In this document: positions 1-17,380 of the stretch, in pieces
Layout: each line of letters opens with the position of its first letter
Numbering within the stretch: position 1 is the first letter of the stretch
DNA from: Chrysemys picta bellii
Lineage: Eukaryota; Chordata; Testudines; Emydidae
Direction: 5' to 3'
Length of the DNA: 64,000 bases
NCBI RefSeq assembly: GCF_011386835.1
Contig: NC_088791.1
Location: forward strand, 11,904,998 to 11,968,997
Position numbers and translations under genes: made by a program
The notes under the pieces: generated by a model
What the model was told of the DNA's origin: nothing
The model's database searches: none
What the model saw: the letters and a program-made list of their open reading frames with translations, nothing else

Positions 1-1640
<1,640 letters not shown>

Positions 1641-2350
1641 TAGAAGTGCCCTGGTCCACTGGGGAGGCGCCCGTGGAGTTAAACACTCCAATGGATCGAG
1701 CTTGGCAGGATCTCCCTCTTACGCATCCAGGACCGGCTCCAGGCACCAGCCGACCAAGCACGTGCTTGGGGCGGCACCTTGTAAGGGGCGGCCAATCTTG
1801 GGGTGGCAGAGCGGCGCTCGGGGTTTTTGTTTGTTTGTTTGTTTTGTTTTGTTTTGGCGGGGCGGCGCTGGGGGGGGTGTTACGGCGGGGCGGTTTTTTT
1901 GTTTTGTTTTTTTGGCTTGGGGCGGCAAAAAAGTTAGAGCCAGCCCTGTCCGCATCCATCGGGGAGAGAGATCCTTGAGAGAGGATCCTGACTACTTGGT
2001 GGCTTCTGCCTGCCCCCTGCCCCTTCCATTGATGTTCCTTTTTCGCCGAGGGGGCCAAGCCCATTTGGTTTGTTTATCGAAAGGGCTTCTTGCAGCGGAG
2101 TTCAGTGTATGAGGGATTTCCCAAAGCTCCACCTCCTCCCAGGGTGAATCTGGCTCTCGGATCTGTCCAGAGCGTGTGGGCACTTGCCAGAAACTCCTTG
2201 CAGTGGAGCAGTGGGTTGCTGAGCCCAGTCGTGTTTGACACCCTTGCGGCTGGGATCCCTGGAGAATATCTGCTGGAGATGCTAGTTTCGTAGTGGGGGT
2301 GTTGCGAGAGAGAGAGAGGGTTAACCCTTTTCCTGCCAATCTCTGGATAG

Positions 2351-2554
<204 letters not shown>

Positions 2555-3399
2555 TAAGTTTGCTGTTGCCTTGTTCTGTTAACCCGCCCGCTCTCTTTGA
2601 GCCAAAATCTGCTGTAAATTGGAGGTAACCCTTCCCCCTGATTTCAAGGGAATTACTCTGGAGTTAGAACAGTGTAACTGGAAACATGGTCCGACCCGGT
2701 CTCTTAAGATTTCCCCTGCTGCCTGAATGCCATTCAGGGCTTAGGCCCAGATCCTGAAAGGGATTTAGGCACCAATTCCCTTTGAGGATCTAAGCCTTAG
2801 CTCCTGATTTTTCAGAAGGGTTGAGCACCTGCAGCTCCCATGGACGTTAGCTGAATTTTGAGGGGTCTCAGCATTTCTGAAAAGCGAGCCCTAAGAGTAT
2901 CGTCCTTGGAGCCCAGGGACTCCCCAGGTCCAGGCCAGGCTATTGACATTCCTGGTTTGGGGTTCTGTGGTGAGAAAGTGGGGTGCAGCTCCCTTTTAGC
3001 TTGTCAGAGCCACCAGAAGGTGCAAGGCCGGCCGCTGTCCGTTGAGGTGTTGAATAACATTTAGCCTGCAGAGTGGCTTCACGTTCACAGAGCGTTATAG
3101 CTGTTATCTAATCAGTCGCGCACAGGAAGTCAGGATTGGGATTCCCATCTGCAAAGCGGGCAAACCTCATGGATGTGAAGCCGGTGGCCTCGCGGTAAAC
3201 GCTAGAACGGGGGGCTTTTGGCCGCACAGCTCCGGACCGTCGATCGGGGATATCAGTCCTTGCACGTACCAGGAATCGTGGGTTGTGGGAAGGTTAGGAG
3301 GAGTTGGAACTTTAAGGCTGCTTCATCAGGGAACAAGCCACTGGCTCTTATATGCATCTCTAGTTACTGAAGAAACATCTCTTTCTTCCTCTGCTGCAG

Positions 3400-3466
3400 A
3401 CAATGTGCCTTAGCTGCCTTGAGAGACGTCAAATTGTACCTGTCGGCGGAAGGTGGCCAGATCGCG
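3400..3466 (+). CDS. PFKFB3: PFKFB3 exon 4: kinase domain
   Basis: One nt completes Lys, then 22 codons from QCALAALRDV to GGQIA. The acceptor is ctgctgcag and the donor gtaagt. QCALAALRDVK is conserved in PFKFB3 and PFKFB4. Confidence 0.95.
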
Positions 3467-3659
3467 GTAAGTTCAGATGGGGGGCTGCTAGTTGAAACAA
3501 GAGGCCTCTTTCCATCCTCAAAATACTGTCAGTGTGTGCTGAGACAGTCCCCCAGTGAAACTGCATCCTGCAGCCTGTGTTCTACACACTGGAACAGCGC
3601 CTTGGGGAAGAGGCCGTTCCCATCATTATAGGACTTCAGATTGGTCCCATCACCACAGT

Positions 3660-3850
3660 ACCTCACAAACATGAACGAAGCCTTCCTCACAGCCTCCCTA
3701 TGAGTATTCTACCTGCTGCTTGCAGGGCTGAAAAGAGGCTGAAGAATTAAGTAACTTCCCCAAGGCTACAAAGGAAGCTTGTGGTGGGAGAGCCAGGAAC
3801 TGAACCCACAACTTCAGTGCCTTAAGACCATCCTTCCTTGCACATGCCAT
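3660..3850 (+). repeat. MIR-type SINE relic in intron 4
   Basis: The segment has the MIR order of motifs: gaattaagtaacttccccaaggctac, gtgggagagccaggaactgaaccc, then acttcagtgccttaagacc. It is diverged and has no visible target duplication. Confidence 0.65.
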
Positions 3851-4085
3851 TAAATCCACGGGATCCCTTTTGCTCCCTTACTTGCCTTCTGGAGGTTTTT
3901 ACTGCCATGTTTTTGTTCTAAGAATCAAAGGCTTATAACTGAAAACTGCCTTAAGTGATGAATTTATTACTTCCTTTTTCTGATTCTAAACCTCAGCAAA
4001 TATATTGTCAAACAATTCTCCCCCTCCCCCGAGAACTATTTAAATGTCCCCTGAAGGTGACCTCCCTGGCATTTTTATTGTATAG

Positions 4086-4465
<380 letters not shown>

Positions 4466-4702
4466 GAACCAAACATAAAGAACATTTCCACCCAACTCCC
4501 CACTAAGATCTCCAAGCCAAGGAGAATAAAATAGATGAGCTGGTGAGAGGGGAAACTTTCTGCCATAGGGTGGATTAGGAAATATTTTTGAAACATTCTA
4601 CTCAGAATTGCATGGAGTGGTTAGAGCAGACATCAGGCTGGATGCAATAAACTCCCTATGTTTCACTGCCAGTCTTCAACCGGTGTTTGCTTTGTCTTCC
4701 AG

Positions 4703-4759
4703 GTGTTCTTCATTGAATCTGTTTGCAATGACCCATCCGTGGTTGCCACCAATGTTATG
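4703..4759 (+). CDS. PFKFB3: PFKFB3 exon 6: kinase domain
   Basis: Nineteen codons, phase 0 on both sides: VFFIESVCNDPSVVATNVM. The FFIESVC segment is typical of PFKFB3. The acceptor is cttccag and the donor gtgaga. Confidence 0.96.
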
Positions 4760-6867
4760 GTGAGAATGGAAAGCTATTATCTATTTCTAAATCCTGCATT
4801 TGCACAGATTGTATCTGACCCTAGCTGGTGATCAGCTTATTGTACTTCAGCGGCAGCTGAGGATTTTTAGTTTTTACCTCTCTCTGGGCAGAAAGTGTGT
4901 AAAGACTGTCTGGCACCAGCCCCTTCAGGACTAGGCAAAAGCATTTGAATACAGCCATCACTTGCAATCTTTTCTGAGCTCCCCAGTCCCCGTTCTTTTA
5001 ATAACAGGATCTGTGCCACACCCCAGCTTTTGAAGAGTCTCTTGGAGGAAGCCCTGCAAGGTGCCAGGACACCCCCCTCCCCACCATGGGGGTCTCACTC
5101 TTCCTTCAGGGTAGGCCACGCTGCTTCACGGCCTCCATGACTGAGCTGCTGGGCTCCAGCAGCCCTGCGCTGCTCAGCAAATCCAACTGAGGTAGACTCC
5201 TGGTAGAGACGTGTGTTCTCTTCAAGGACTACTGCACCCCAACCGGTATTTGCAGCATCATCCCCCAACAGCATTTTCAAAACAGAGTAGAGTTTATTGG
5301 TCAAGTGGAACGCAGCATTGGAAGTCCTCAGGTTAGCACAGAGAAACGAAGGTTAAAGCGTAGTCCATTCTGGTCAAGACACAATTCACCAGCCAAGCTG
5401 TGGGGAACTCCATTTTCAAGCTCTGTCTCTCCCTGACTTCCTTCCTTAGTCCATTCCAAGGTGAGAGGGGCCCGAGCCTCTTCCAGAAGCCATCTCTTAT
5501 TCCCTGTTGGTCATGTCTGTCCTTTGTTCTCCAGGCAGGACCATCCTGAGTTCACAACCCCCTGGCTGGAGCTTCCTGCTGGTGAGACTCAAGTTATGAG
5601 TCACTGGAGCTTGCATTATGTCTCTGGACCCCTTGTTGATCTGAGCTAGTTTCAGCCAGTTTCTTAATGACGCTAATTGTTCCACCCAGACAGGGGTGAC
5701 ACACATCTGTATTTTGTAGTCTGCCCTGAGAGCAAACTGTAATCCTTTTCCCACCACTTGGTAGCAATCCAAAGTATGGGGGAAACCGAGGCTCACATGA
5801 CTCATACAAAATATTACAAAATATTCCCACTTTGTCACAATATAACTTCATAACGAGGGGCAATTTTTTCAAAAGTGCTTAAGTGACTGGAGTATAAATC
5901 CCGTTTTCAAAAATGACCTTGAAGCCTAAATATCAGTGCAAGTCAATGGGACTTAGGCTCCTAAGTCACTTCTGTGCTTTTTGAAAACTTTGCTCAAGGT
6001 CTGCTATTAAACAGATGCACAAGAAAAGACAGTAACCGGGCCTCACTACACACTTTTTTCCCTGCTAGATGAAGTCTTAGCTAGGGAAGAAACATTAATG
6101 GCATGCAACTTCCTTCTTGAGAAGCTGTCTTTTTGGTGCCCTGCCCTGCCTGTGCATGTGTCAGAAGAGGTAACCCCCTGCCTTAGGGTTGGCCAGAGCA
6201 GAGAGGGGCTTTTTTTATTTCTTTAATGAAAATTCACTTTCCCTGCTAACCTGTTACCAGACACTCTTCCAACCGCCAATCTTATCTCCAGTTCTACATC
6301 ACAACATTCCAAGTCATTTTACAGCACCTCAAACTCCATTGGCTTGATGCCCAGAGTTCAAATGGTGCTTGTCCCTAGGTGACAAGGTTTTATGGCACGG
6401 GTTTGTCTTGTATTGCTGTCTGGTGTTACCACATAGGAAGCTGACTCATTCTTCCCCTTTCCATAGAATTCCCTTAATGATACTAGCAACTACACAGCTT
6501 TGAGTTACATTCAGACAGATAAGGGTGCACCTGGGAACATCCTACACTTGAATGGGGTCCATCTTGTCACCCTTATACAAGCACAGTTCCTGTGAAGTTC
6601 AATGGGAGTTTGGCCTCCATGGGCAGGCCCCCAAAAGAACTGAAAGAAAAACCTTGGAGCTGACCAGATTTCTCTCTGTCTATCCTTGATTTGGTTATTT
6701 CCCTTCTTATCTCTGTGGATAGCTTACACCTTATTTTACACAAATCAATAACTTCCCTTCAAGTTAGTTAATGCATAAGTACGTGCTTGGAGATAAAATT
6801 GTGTGTAAGTTTCTGCTTCACCGGACGTTACAGATTAACAGTGTGTTAGTGCTCAGATGCAATATAA

Positions 6868-7157
6868 GGCCTGGTCCCCACTAAGCCCCCACTTCGGACT
6901 AAGGTACGCAAATTCAGCTACGTTAATAGTGAATTCGAAGTACCTTAGTCCGAATTTACCGCGGGTCCAGACGCGGCAGGAAGGCTCCCCCGTCGATGCC
7001 GCGTACTCCTCTCGGCGAGCTGGAGTACCGGCGTCGACGGCGAGCACTTCCGGGATCGATCCGGGATCGATTTATCGCGTCTTAACCAGACGTGATAAAT
7101 CGATCCCAGAACATCGATTACTTACCGCCGGACCCTCCGGTAAGTGAAGACGTACCC
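6868..7157. mobile_element. PIF/Harbinger-like MITE, TAA duplication
   Basis: The 290-bp element is flanked by TAA at 6865-6867 and 7158-7160. The left end GGCCTGGTCCCCACTA pairs loosely with the inverse of the right end, AGTGAAGACGTACCC. Internally, gggatcgatttatcgcgtc pairs with gacgtgataaatcgatccc (about 7060-7111). The TWA duplication is the Harbinger hallmark. No transposase is encoded, so it is non-autonomous. Confidence 0.75.
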
Positions 7158-7389
7158 TAAGAAAATAAATTATAATAATAACATCAATGACAAAAGGCCC
7201 TGATCCTGCAAACAGTTCTGCACACACTTAACTTGACTTGCATGAGTTGTTGCATTGGTGTCCATATTACTAATACGTGTAAGCCATTGTAGGGTCAGCG
7301 TGTTGATGTAATTGCAACACCACCACTGTTAGCTGCAATGCCTAAGCTTGGTGCTGCAGTATTAGAAACTTAGAGTAAATGTTGGATGA

Positions 7390-7531
7390 TAACATTGTGG
7401 CCTTACAGCATGTGTCATCTAGAGATCCTAAAGCAATTCACAGATGCTAATTAATGATGCCAGTGGGAGGAAGTAAAGTACTATTACCTCCATTACACAG
7501 ATGGGGAAACTGAGGCACAAAACAATTAAAT
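7390..7531 (+). repeat. MIR relic interrupted by a DNA transposon
   Basis: It ends in the MIR core: cattacacagatggggaaactgaggcac. It is cut off at the TA where the 7534-7926 element begins. The 3' part of the MIR is not clear beyond the insertion. Confidence 0.5.
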
Positions 7532-7533
7532 TA

Positions 7534-7926
7534 CACCTCTACCCCGATATAACGCGGTCCTCGGGAGCCAAAAAATCTCACCGCCTTATAGGTGAGACTG
7601 TGTTATATCGGGTACGGTCTGGTACGGCCTACTGGCAAGAGCCGGTACACCGTGCCGGACTGGACCGGCTTCCCCGGCGGTGATTTAAAGGGCCCGGTGC
7701 TCCAGCCGCTGCGGGGAGCCCCGGTCCCTTTAAATCACTGCCAGAGCTCCATCAGCCGGGCTCGGGTGGGGATTTAAAGGGCCTGGGGCTCTACACGAAT
7801 TCGGATATAACGTGGTAAAGCAGCAGGGCTTGGGTGGCGCTTAAAAGGGCCGGGGCTCCCCGCTGCTTTACCGCGTTATATCCGAATTCGTGTTCTATCG
7901 GGTCACGTTCTATCGGGGTACAGGTG
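7534..7926. mobile_element. Non-autonomous Tc1/mariner-like element
   Basis: About 393 bp between TA dinucleotides (7532-7533 and 7927-7928). The left end CACCTCTACCCCGATA is matched inverted by the right end ATCGGGGTACAGGTG, with one mismatch over the first 14 bp. Inner inverted copies of cgaattcggatataacg lie at about 7795-7812 and 7870-7890. The middle has GC-rich units around tttaaagggcc. There is no coding capacity. Superfamily assignment rests on the TA target only. Confidence 0.65.
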
Positions 7927-8489
7927 TATTTCTAATGCAGTAGGTATTCATGGACAAGATCCCCATTCTGCTACGTGCTGTACAACTATCTTGCCTAAGG
8001 TCACTTGCTTCCCATGTTCCACTCTAACCACGTAGACCTCACTGGTTCTCTTACAAGTAGTTGGATGGTGTATTTTTTTTCCCTTGGTGTGGGTGTGCTC
8101 AGCTGACTCAGGGAGCTGAGACCGTCACTGGACTAACTTCTCTTTTCTTGGCAACTAAATGTTGAGGCTAAATCACTGAGAAACCCTTGAGCTAGGTAAC
8201 CTTTGATTCGGAGAGGAAATGGTAACCCAAGCTACGCATTGCAGCCATGTGTTTACCCATCTTACACTTACCATTCGTTCTTACTTTACTTCTTTTATAA
8301 CTTCAGAATTCCACCTGTAAGTGGACTCTTTGTACCTGACTCTTGGAAGAGCTTTGACACCTGATATTAGACCAGCCTGACTGTTCCATGACACATCGTG
8401 TTCGCACTGTCGTTGACCTGAGGCGCTAGCTTTTGTCTGCCCAGAAAGCTGTCTGATGACGCATTGATTTGTTTTCTGTGTTGCTGCAG

Positions 8490-8614
8490 GAAGTTAAATT
8501 GTCCAGCCCAGATTATAGGGACTGCAACTCAACCGATGCCATGGAAGACTTTATGAAGAGAATCAATTGTTACCAGGCCAGCTACCAGCCGCTTGACCCA
8601 GATAACTATGACAG
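8490..8614 (+). CDS. PFKFB3: PFKFB3 exon 7: end of the kinase domain
   Basis: Forty-one codons plus 2 nt, from EVKLSSPDYRDC to PLDPDNYD. The split codon gives Arg (agg) with the next exon. SSPDY and SYQPLDPD are diagnostic of the PFKFB family. The acceptor is ttgctgcag and the donor gtaagg. Confidence 0.96.
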
Positions 8615-9520
8615 GTAAGGGGTTTTGCTTTGAAATAGCTTGGCTTGAAGGTGTTTTGTCTTGGAAGAAAAGGGTAATAAAATATAGATCTGTATTTCAG
8701 TTTCTGTTTGAAAAAGTGAATTTATTAGAATAAAATAAGAGTGAGTCCCAAACTCTCATTAAACTCAAGCATCTATTGGAGGGCCAAAAAGATCTGGCTT
8801 TTTCACCGTCCTTTATGCCTTGTGGCTCCAGCCTGGAGCCAGAGTACCAGAGCATCCTGCGGTAACTTTTACATGCGATTTCTGGGCCGACCAGAAGCAG
8901 CGTGCGCTGATTTCTTGAGGCTTTCAGGCTGGTTTCCAGACCCAAGAACTTTGGAGGGGCAGCTGAGATGTAGGGTGCTTCTCTGAACCTTTTGACATCA
9001 TCCCATCAAAGCTCTGTAATGTTGCGAGCCCTGGGAGGGAGCGGGCCCCTACCGTAATCAACTCTCCAGCCAGAGCAGACACCCAGGAGGCCCTGGCCAC
9101 CCTAAGTGACTCTGGATAGAGCCAGTTTTAGTCTGCAGTGCTGCATATTTATCTCCTCTGCTTCTCCATTTGGGAACACTTTTTTACCATGAGTAACTCC
9201 TCCATCATCCCGTGACTTTCTGCACCTGGCATGGGTGTGGGGCAGCAGGTGGCTTTCTCTGGGCCTTCAGGGTTTCAGTGTAGTCAGTCATTCAATGTGT
9301 GGTGTCAATCCCAACTGTCCTGAGGTGTGAAAGCCACATGGGGGACACTGCCTCATCCCAGATCTCTCCTACAATGGAGGCTTGTGCTAGCTACCAGCCG
9401 TGGGCCTGGAGTCAGAAGAATCTTATTTAATCTTTTTTTAACGGAACAAGGAAAATGGAGATTATCTGGCCAGTCTCAATGTAGCAGTGATTTCAAAGAA
9501 AAGTCTTAAAGCTACCATGA

Positions 9521-9895
<375 letters not shown>

Positions 9896-10094
9896 TAATA
9901 TGCCGTGTATGAGACAAGGTGGCATCAGATATATATACTTGGTGTTGGCCTGAATGTGTCTTCTGAATTGGCAACATTTCAGTGCACTACTGGCACCTAA
10001 ATGAGCACCTCTGAAATCCGAGGTAAGCAGGACCATCTGGAAGCCCTGGGTAGCGGAAGTTCAATAACCACACTCTTTGTTTTATCTCCTTTAG

Positions 10095-10517
<423 letters not shown>

Positions 10518-10831
10518 TGACGTTTCCCAAGCAGTGACGTCAAACCTCTCCAGAGACATAAAGAGGCAATATTGTTTGCCAGCCTGGTTTTGGTAGCGCA
10601 TGCGGTGCTGCCAAATTGCTTGTTAGCTTTTGTCTCTAACCTACTGGTTTAAAATTGCAGCCACGTAGGGTCACTGCACAGCTGAATTCTGGGGGGCTCA
10701 AGTGCAGGTTATTCTCTATGTGCATGAAAAGGGTTTGCCGTAAGGCTTCCTGGTACCTGCATTGGTTGGCACCTGCAGCTCTGTTGTCTGGAGCCCAGTA
10801 AATAACCTCGAGGGATGTCTTGTTCCCGCAG

Positions 10832-10936
10832 GGTGTATGCGAAGAGATGACTTACGAAGAGATCAAGGAGAAGCACCCGGAGGAATTTGCTTTACGCGAT
10901 CAGGACAAATACTATTACCGCTACCCTTCTGGAGAG
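10832..10936 (+). CDS. PFKFB3: PFKFB3 exon 10: bisphosphatase domain
   Basis: Thirty-five codons, phase 0, from GVCEEMTYEEIKEK to YRYPSGE. The CEEMTYEEI segment supplies the catalytic Glu of the phosphatase fold. The acceptor is cccgcag and the donor gtatgt. Confidence 0.96.
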
Positions 10937-12702
<1,766 letters not shown>

Positions 12703-13394
12703 TGACGCCCACCCCGGCAGACTTAGCGGGAGGCAGTTGGGTCCCATGTTGTTTCTGGCTGTTCTATATTGGGTTGCAAGGGGAAGGCGGATGGGGGTAT
12801 TTTACAGAAGCTCAGAGAGAAAGGGACTCCTTGCACACTCATCCAAGGAGTTCTCAAAGTTGGCTGGTGTTGGGGGTGCTGCTGTGTCTGCATAGTTCTG
12901 TGTCTGCAAAGAGTGGGCCATATGACGCTCGCAGTATTTTAAGTGGAATTGCACCACCCTGAGCCGCTGCTGTATCATGAGGTGGGCTGGTCACTGAGAG
13001 TGTAGGTCCTCTCCTATGCTTCTGGGCTGCTGCAGTGTCATTCCTCTGAACACCTGTTGGAACGCTGGCACCGCCAAGTGAGCTCCAGGGTTGGCCTGAG
13101 GAGTTACCGAGGAGAGGGCATTTAGTCTCCCAGTCCGATCCTGCTGCTGAAGTGGGAGATTGGAACTAGCCAGGGGTGTTGGGCCAGCTGTAGAGTGGAG
13201 CCCTGGGTGGACACTTGTTTTACCTGTGCTTTGGGTGACCTCGGCAGTGTGCTAAGTTATACACGGGGAGGGGAGCTCCCACCGGCCTCTACAGAAGGGT
13301 AGAGTCAGTCCATACATATGCAAACACATTTGCAGAATGGATTCTGCCACCTGTGCTGTCACTAACCTCCCTCCCTTGTTTGCTGTTCTTCCAG

Positions 13395-13457
13395 CTGAAA
13401 TGCCCTACCTGAAATGCCCCCTTCACACGGTGCTGAAGCTGACACCTGTGGCCTATG
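13395..13457 (+). CDS. PFKFB3: PFKFB3 exon 12: bisphosphatase domain
   Basis: Two nt complete Ala, then 20 codons [20 protein letters not shown] plus 1 nt. The [14 protein letters not shown] block is conserved through all PFKFB isoforms. The acceptor is cttccag and the donor gtaagt. Confidence 0.96.
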
Positions 13458-13697
13458 GTAAGTGGAACGTTTTTCCTTGACGTGCTGGCTCGCGCGGTTG
13501 GGTGAAGTGTTTGCTGATGGTTACACCTCGGTTCAGGATAGATTGTAGGCTCTTGTGGGCAGGACTGGGGCTCTCTTCCTGTGTGTCTGTGCACTGCCTA
13601 GCACAGTGGGTCCCTGAGCCTGACTGAAGCCTTTGGGCTCTACCCTAAAGTAATGAGGAACCATAAATTGCTGACAGTCTCTCGCTCCTCACTGCAG

Positions 13698-13762
13698 GTT
13701 GCCGAGTGGAGTCCATTTGTCTGAACGTCGAAGCGGTGAACACACACAGAGACCAGACAGAG
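13698..13762 (+). CDS. PFKFB3: PFKFB3 exon 13: end of the bisphosphatase core
   Basis: Two nt complete Gly, then 21 codons CRVESICLNVEAVNTHRDQTE. VNTHRD is the conserved end of the phosphatase domain. The acceptor is actgcag and the donor gtgagt. Confidence 0.95.
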
Positions 13763-15214
13763 GTGAGTTGTGCTTTGCTTTAGATCTTTCAGTCACTCTC
13801 TCTCCTTCCTCCTAATGTTAGCCGGCAACAAGGACTTCAAGAGGGGGTGGGGGATCGCTTGGCTGGGCACCATGAGCAGCCATTTTAGAACCGGCTCCAG
13901 GTGTTGCAGGCAGATTAGGAGGCTTCAGAAATTAAAGACCCTGACCCCCTCCCCCCCACCTGCCTTCAGGTGCTTCCCCTACATGCTAGGGGCTTGATCC
14001 CAAGCCCACCGAAGTCAATGGACAGACTTTCATCGGGCTTTGGATCAGGCCCTCTGACAGCCAATGAGCCTAGACTGATAAATGCCTGAGGAGGAGGCAG
14101 GGTACCGTAGTTAGGGACAGAGCCATCAGGCCACATTCCTTGTTAAGCAGAAGGGGTGAGTGCGCTCTATGCTTGTGGAGGGCTAGGGGAGAGGAAGGGA
14201 AAATGTTGGCAGTCTCCTTTGGGGAGTGAGATGAATGTGCTGTGGTGTAACAGCTGGTGCTGTGGCCTTATAAGTTAAGCAGAGTTAAGCCTGGTCAGTA
14301 CATGGATAGGAACACGTAGGTGCTACGAGCAGTGGTGCTGATGATTTAGGAGATGGCATACTTCCACGGTGTGGGCACTGAAGCTATGCTCCAGCACAGT
14401 GTTCGGGGGTGCTGTGCTCATAGATCCAATTTAAACTGTCCCCCTTTCAGGTGGCTATTTCTTTCTTCTTCACTTCCTGTCCTAAACTGCATCGTAGTGT
14501 TGCCAGAAGTCAGCCTTTTCCGCCTAGAGGTGGCTGCTTGATCGGCGATGGGTGAAGCAATTCCTGGCTGGGTAGCGTAGATCAAGAGCTTTTGAATCCT
14601 TTGACAGCTGCTGTATTGTAGCAATGGGTTCTGCAGCAATAACAAGAGCTAGGCTGTGGTGAGAAAATAAAGCTAGACAAGCACAAATTGCTCTGGTTGT
14701 TCTCCTAATATGCTGCAAGGGTAACTGTCACTCCCTTTCACCCGGGAATTGTGGGCAGTTCCAGGAAGCAGGTGAGCATAAGCCCTTTGCAGTGGAACTT
14801 CCCTGGCTGCTCTGTCCAATTGCCGAATCAGTCGCTCTCATCGGCTAGCTAGACTAGCTCCCTCCTGTGCTTCTTGCTTTTGTGCTCTCCTTTTGCCTAT
14901 CTGTTTGGGTCTGAGGGAAAGATCTTGAGAAGGAGACAGAAGAACCTTCCTGTTCTAGTCAACTATCACTGCAAGTCGTGGCCTTTTCTGTGTGCGTAGA
15001 ACCAGAAGGGTTCAGAATGTAGGGTTTTTTCCCTTGGAACGGCTCTCCTGACCTTTGTGTTGCACTTGGTGATCAGGGACATTAATGCATCAAACACACA
15101 CCATATATGTAGATGGGGTTTTTTTGGGGTGGGGAAATAGAGGAGAATTTAAAATTGCTTTTTTTTCATAACTTTCGCCTTCTTCCTTTTTGTCTTTGTC
15201 TCGCTTTAATTTAG

Positions 15215-15388
15215 GAAGCAAAGAAGGGACCTAACCCGCTCATGAGACGTAATAGTGTTACCCCTCTAGCAAGCCCAGAGCCCACCAAAAAACCTCGCAT
15301 CAACAGCTTTGACGAGCATGTGGCTTCTTCTTCTGCTGTCCTGCCAGTCTGTATGCCCCAAGAGGTGCCCACGCAGCTGCCTGGACAA
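15215..15388 (+). CDS. PFKFB3: PFKFB3 exon 14: regulatory tail with kinase site and nuclear signal
   Basis: Fifty-eight codons, phase 0, from EAKKGPNPLMRRNS to EVPTQLPGQ. RRNSVTP is the site reported to be phosphorylated by AMPK, PKA and other kinases in human (Ser461), which activates the kinase side. PTKKPRINSF contains the Lys pair reported to drive nuclear import. The acceptor is aatttag and the donor gttagt, weaker than the others and in line with alternative splicing just downstream. Confidence 0.96.
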
Positions 15389-16740
15389 GTTAGTCGAATT
15401 CTTCTTCTTCTCTTTATTGTTGTTCGCTTCTTGTCGCTTATTAATCCAGGGAGCAACCTTTGATTATTTTAATTATGCTGCTGTCTTTGAGCTAAACTTA
15501 GTTACAGTTTACTACCAGCGCCCTCCCTTCTATTAAAAGCACCTAAAATTAACTCACTGTTCAATCTCTTGCTTCTTGGGACCCTTGGAAGCCCAGGAAA
15601 ATCCCAAATCCAGACTGAACTAAGCAACTGTGTTGTTGAAATTTAATATTTCTCTCTGGCCCCATTCGAGTGCCTCTGAACTCCTCTACTGTGCAAGCTT
15701 CTAAATGGGTGCATGGTGCTGGTTTGCCCACTCTCATTCCAGTTCATTCATTGGCATCTCCACTCCTTCCTCCTCTGGGATCTAGCTGTCCTTTACTAGA
15801 CTGGAGTTTAGTTCTAGATGCTGCAATAAGGGTATCATTCTTGACATGATCTTAATAATGACCTCTGGGAACCTATGCCCTGGCCGCACCTGCTTCCCTT
15901 CCCATCGCTCTCCCAAGAACTCCAACCTAGCTAGACGTGGGGCAAGAGAACAGCCTAGGTTGCCTTTTTGAACGGCAACCCTAATGACCAGCTGTCACGG
16001 AGCTGATAAACTGGCTTTGACTCTATTGGCCATGACTTGATTCGCAGCCTGGCAAGAACCATCTGCTCTGTATGATTGCACAAATCCCAGGGGGACGCAT
16101 GGGCTTTCTTGTCTGTCCATTATAGAGGAAGGAGCTCCTCCAGGGGCACTGTTTAGTGCTTACTTCTCCCCATGATTGCTTGTCTGATATTTAATAGAGT
16201 AGTAAAACTCCTTCCTCCCAGTCAGTTCCCCCCACAATTAAAAATCTGGGGTGCTGGCTACACAAGCACCCATAAAAGTGGGTCTGTTCAGGCCTTAGAA
16301 GCAACCTTGGTTATAGAGGAACTCCGTGCCCCCATTAGGGGGTAATAAGAGCATGCTGCCTGCTCTGTCCGCTCTTCCTGTGCCCTGTGTTCCATGTTAA
16401 TTCCCTGTTGCCCTCTCCACTGTCTTGTAGGCCAGTCCCAAAAAGTAAGGTGGCAAGTTCAAACACTGCCGGGCTGGGATGAATTGCTGGAGGTTCTGGT
16501 TGGTGGCTGCTTTGCACTGACATCTGGTTCCCAATTAGCACTAAAGGGGATGGTAAGGAGGCCTCCAGTTTTGGTGTCCTTCATGCTAGCGCTCCTTCCA
16601 ATTAACCCTCTGCCCAGATTCGACCTGGAATTGCTCTTTGGTTGGTTGCCTCTTGCTGATTTCAAATGACTCCCTTCCTACATGCCCTCTGTTACTGACG
16701 CCTCTCTTTCCATTTTCTCTATCTCTTTGTCTCCTTGCAG
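15389..16740 (+). other. PFKFB3 intron 14, nothing recognised
   Basis: I see no exon or clear transposon. The 3' end has a strong pyrimidine tract before ccttgcag. Confidence 0.6.
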
Positions 16741-16763
16741 CCTTTGCTAGGGAAGTCGTGTCT
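16741..16763 (+). CDS. PFKFB3: PFKFB3 exon 15: optional 23-nt micro-exon
   Basis: The exon encodes PLLGKSC plus ct, corresponding to PLLGQACL in human. It lies between tccttgcag and gtaagt. Its length is not a multiple of three, so inclusion changes the frame of the terminal exon. The protein then ends PLLGKSCLT with a stop at 21803-21805. Confidence 0.9.
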
Positions 16764-17380
16764 GTAAGTATCTTCTTGTGAGTTTTTCCTTTGCGTGTCT
16801 CCTACCTTCCAGCTGGCTGTGTTGTTATCTTCTTTGTTGTTGCTGCTGTGAAACTAGATTGAGTTCCGGATTTTAATTCTGTGGCTCCCAAGTCTTCCTT
16901 CATTAGGGGGGAATTCATGCATCTTTATGGAGGGGGGAAGAGGGGCCATCAGTGGTATTCAAACACTCAAGGGTCTTGGCTCTGCTACTGCTAAACCCCA
17001 ATCTCTCTTCTTCTAGTCCCCCTCCTGCTCCCTTTCCAATCATTTGGTCAAGGACATTGGAATCTGTTAAGGATTCTCATCTGTGCTTGTACCCTCTAAT
17101 CTGGTTTGTCGTTCTGGTTTGTCCTTCCTTCCTGCCTGGGTGCTGGCTTAATTTCCTGTTAGCTGTGACACTCCTACTTCAGCAGATGTGGTTTAGCAGT
17201 GTCTGATTAGAAGGTGGAGAGAGGGACTGCTTTGCCTCTGGTGCAGTCAGCCTCCGCCCTCCCCAACCCATGTCTAGTTCGTGCTATTCCCTCCTGGCCA
17301 GGGATGGCTTGCATCTCTGGCTCACGGAGAGACTTCCACACAACAATTTTTCCACCTCCTTAGAATGCAACAAGTGGGAG

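Larger units (their letters stand above)
4760..8489 (+). other. PFKFB3 intron 6 (3.7 kb)
   Basis: The intron holds a Harbinger-like MITE (6868-7157) and a MIR relic (about 7390-7531) split by a TA-flanked DNA element (7534-7926). A degenerate hairpin repeat with a cagtgcaagtcaatgggac core lies near 5890-6000. I see no conserved exon in the remainder. Confidence 0.7.
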
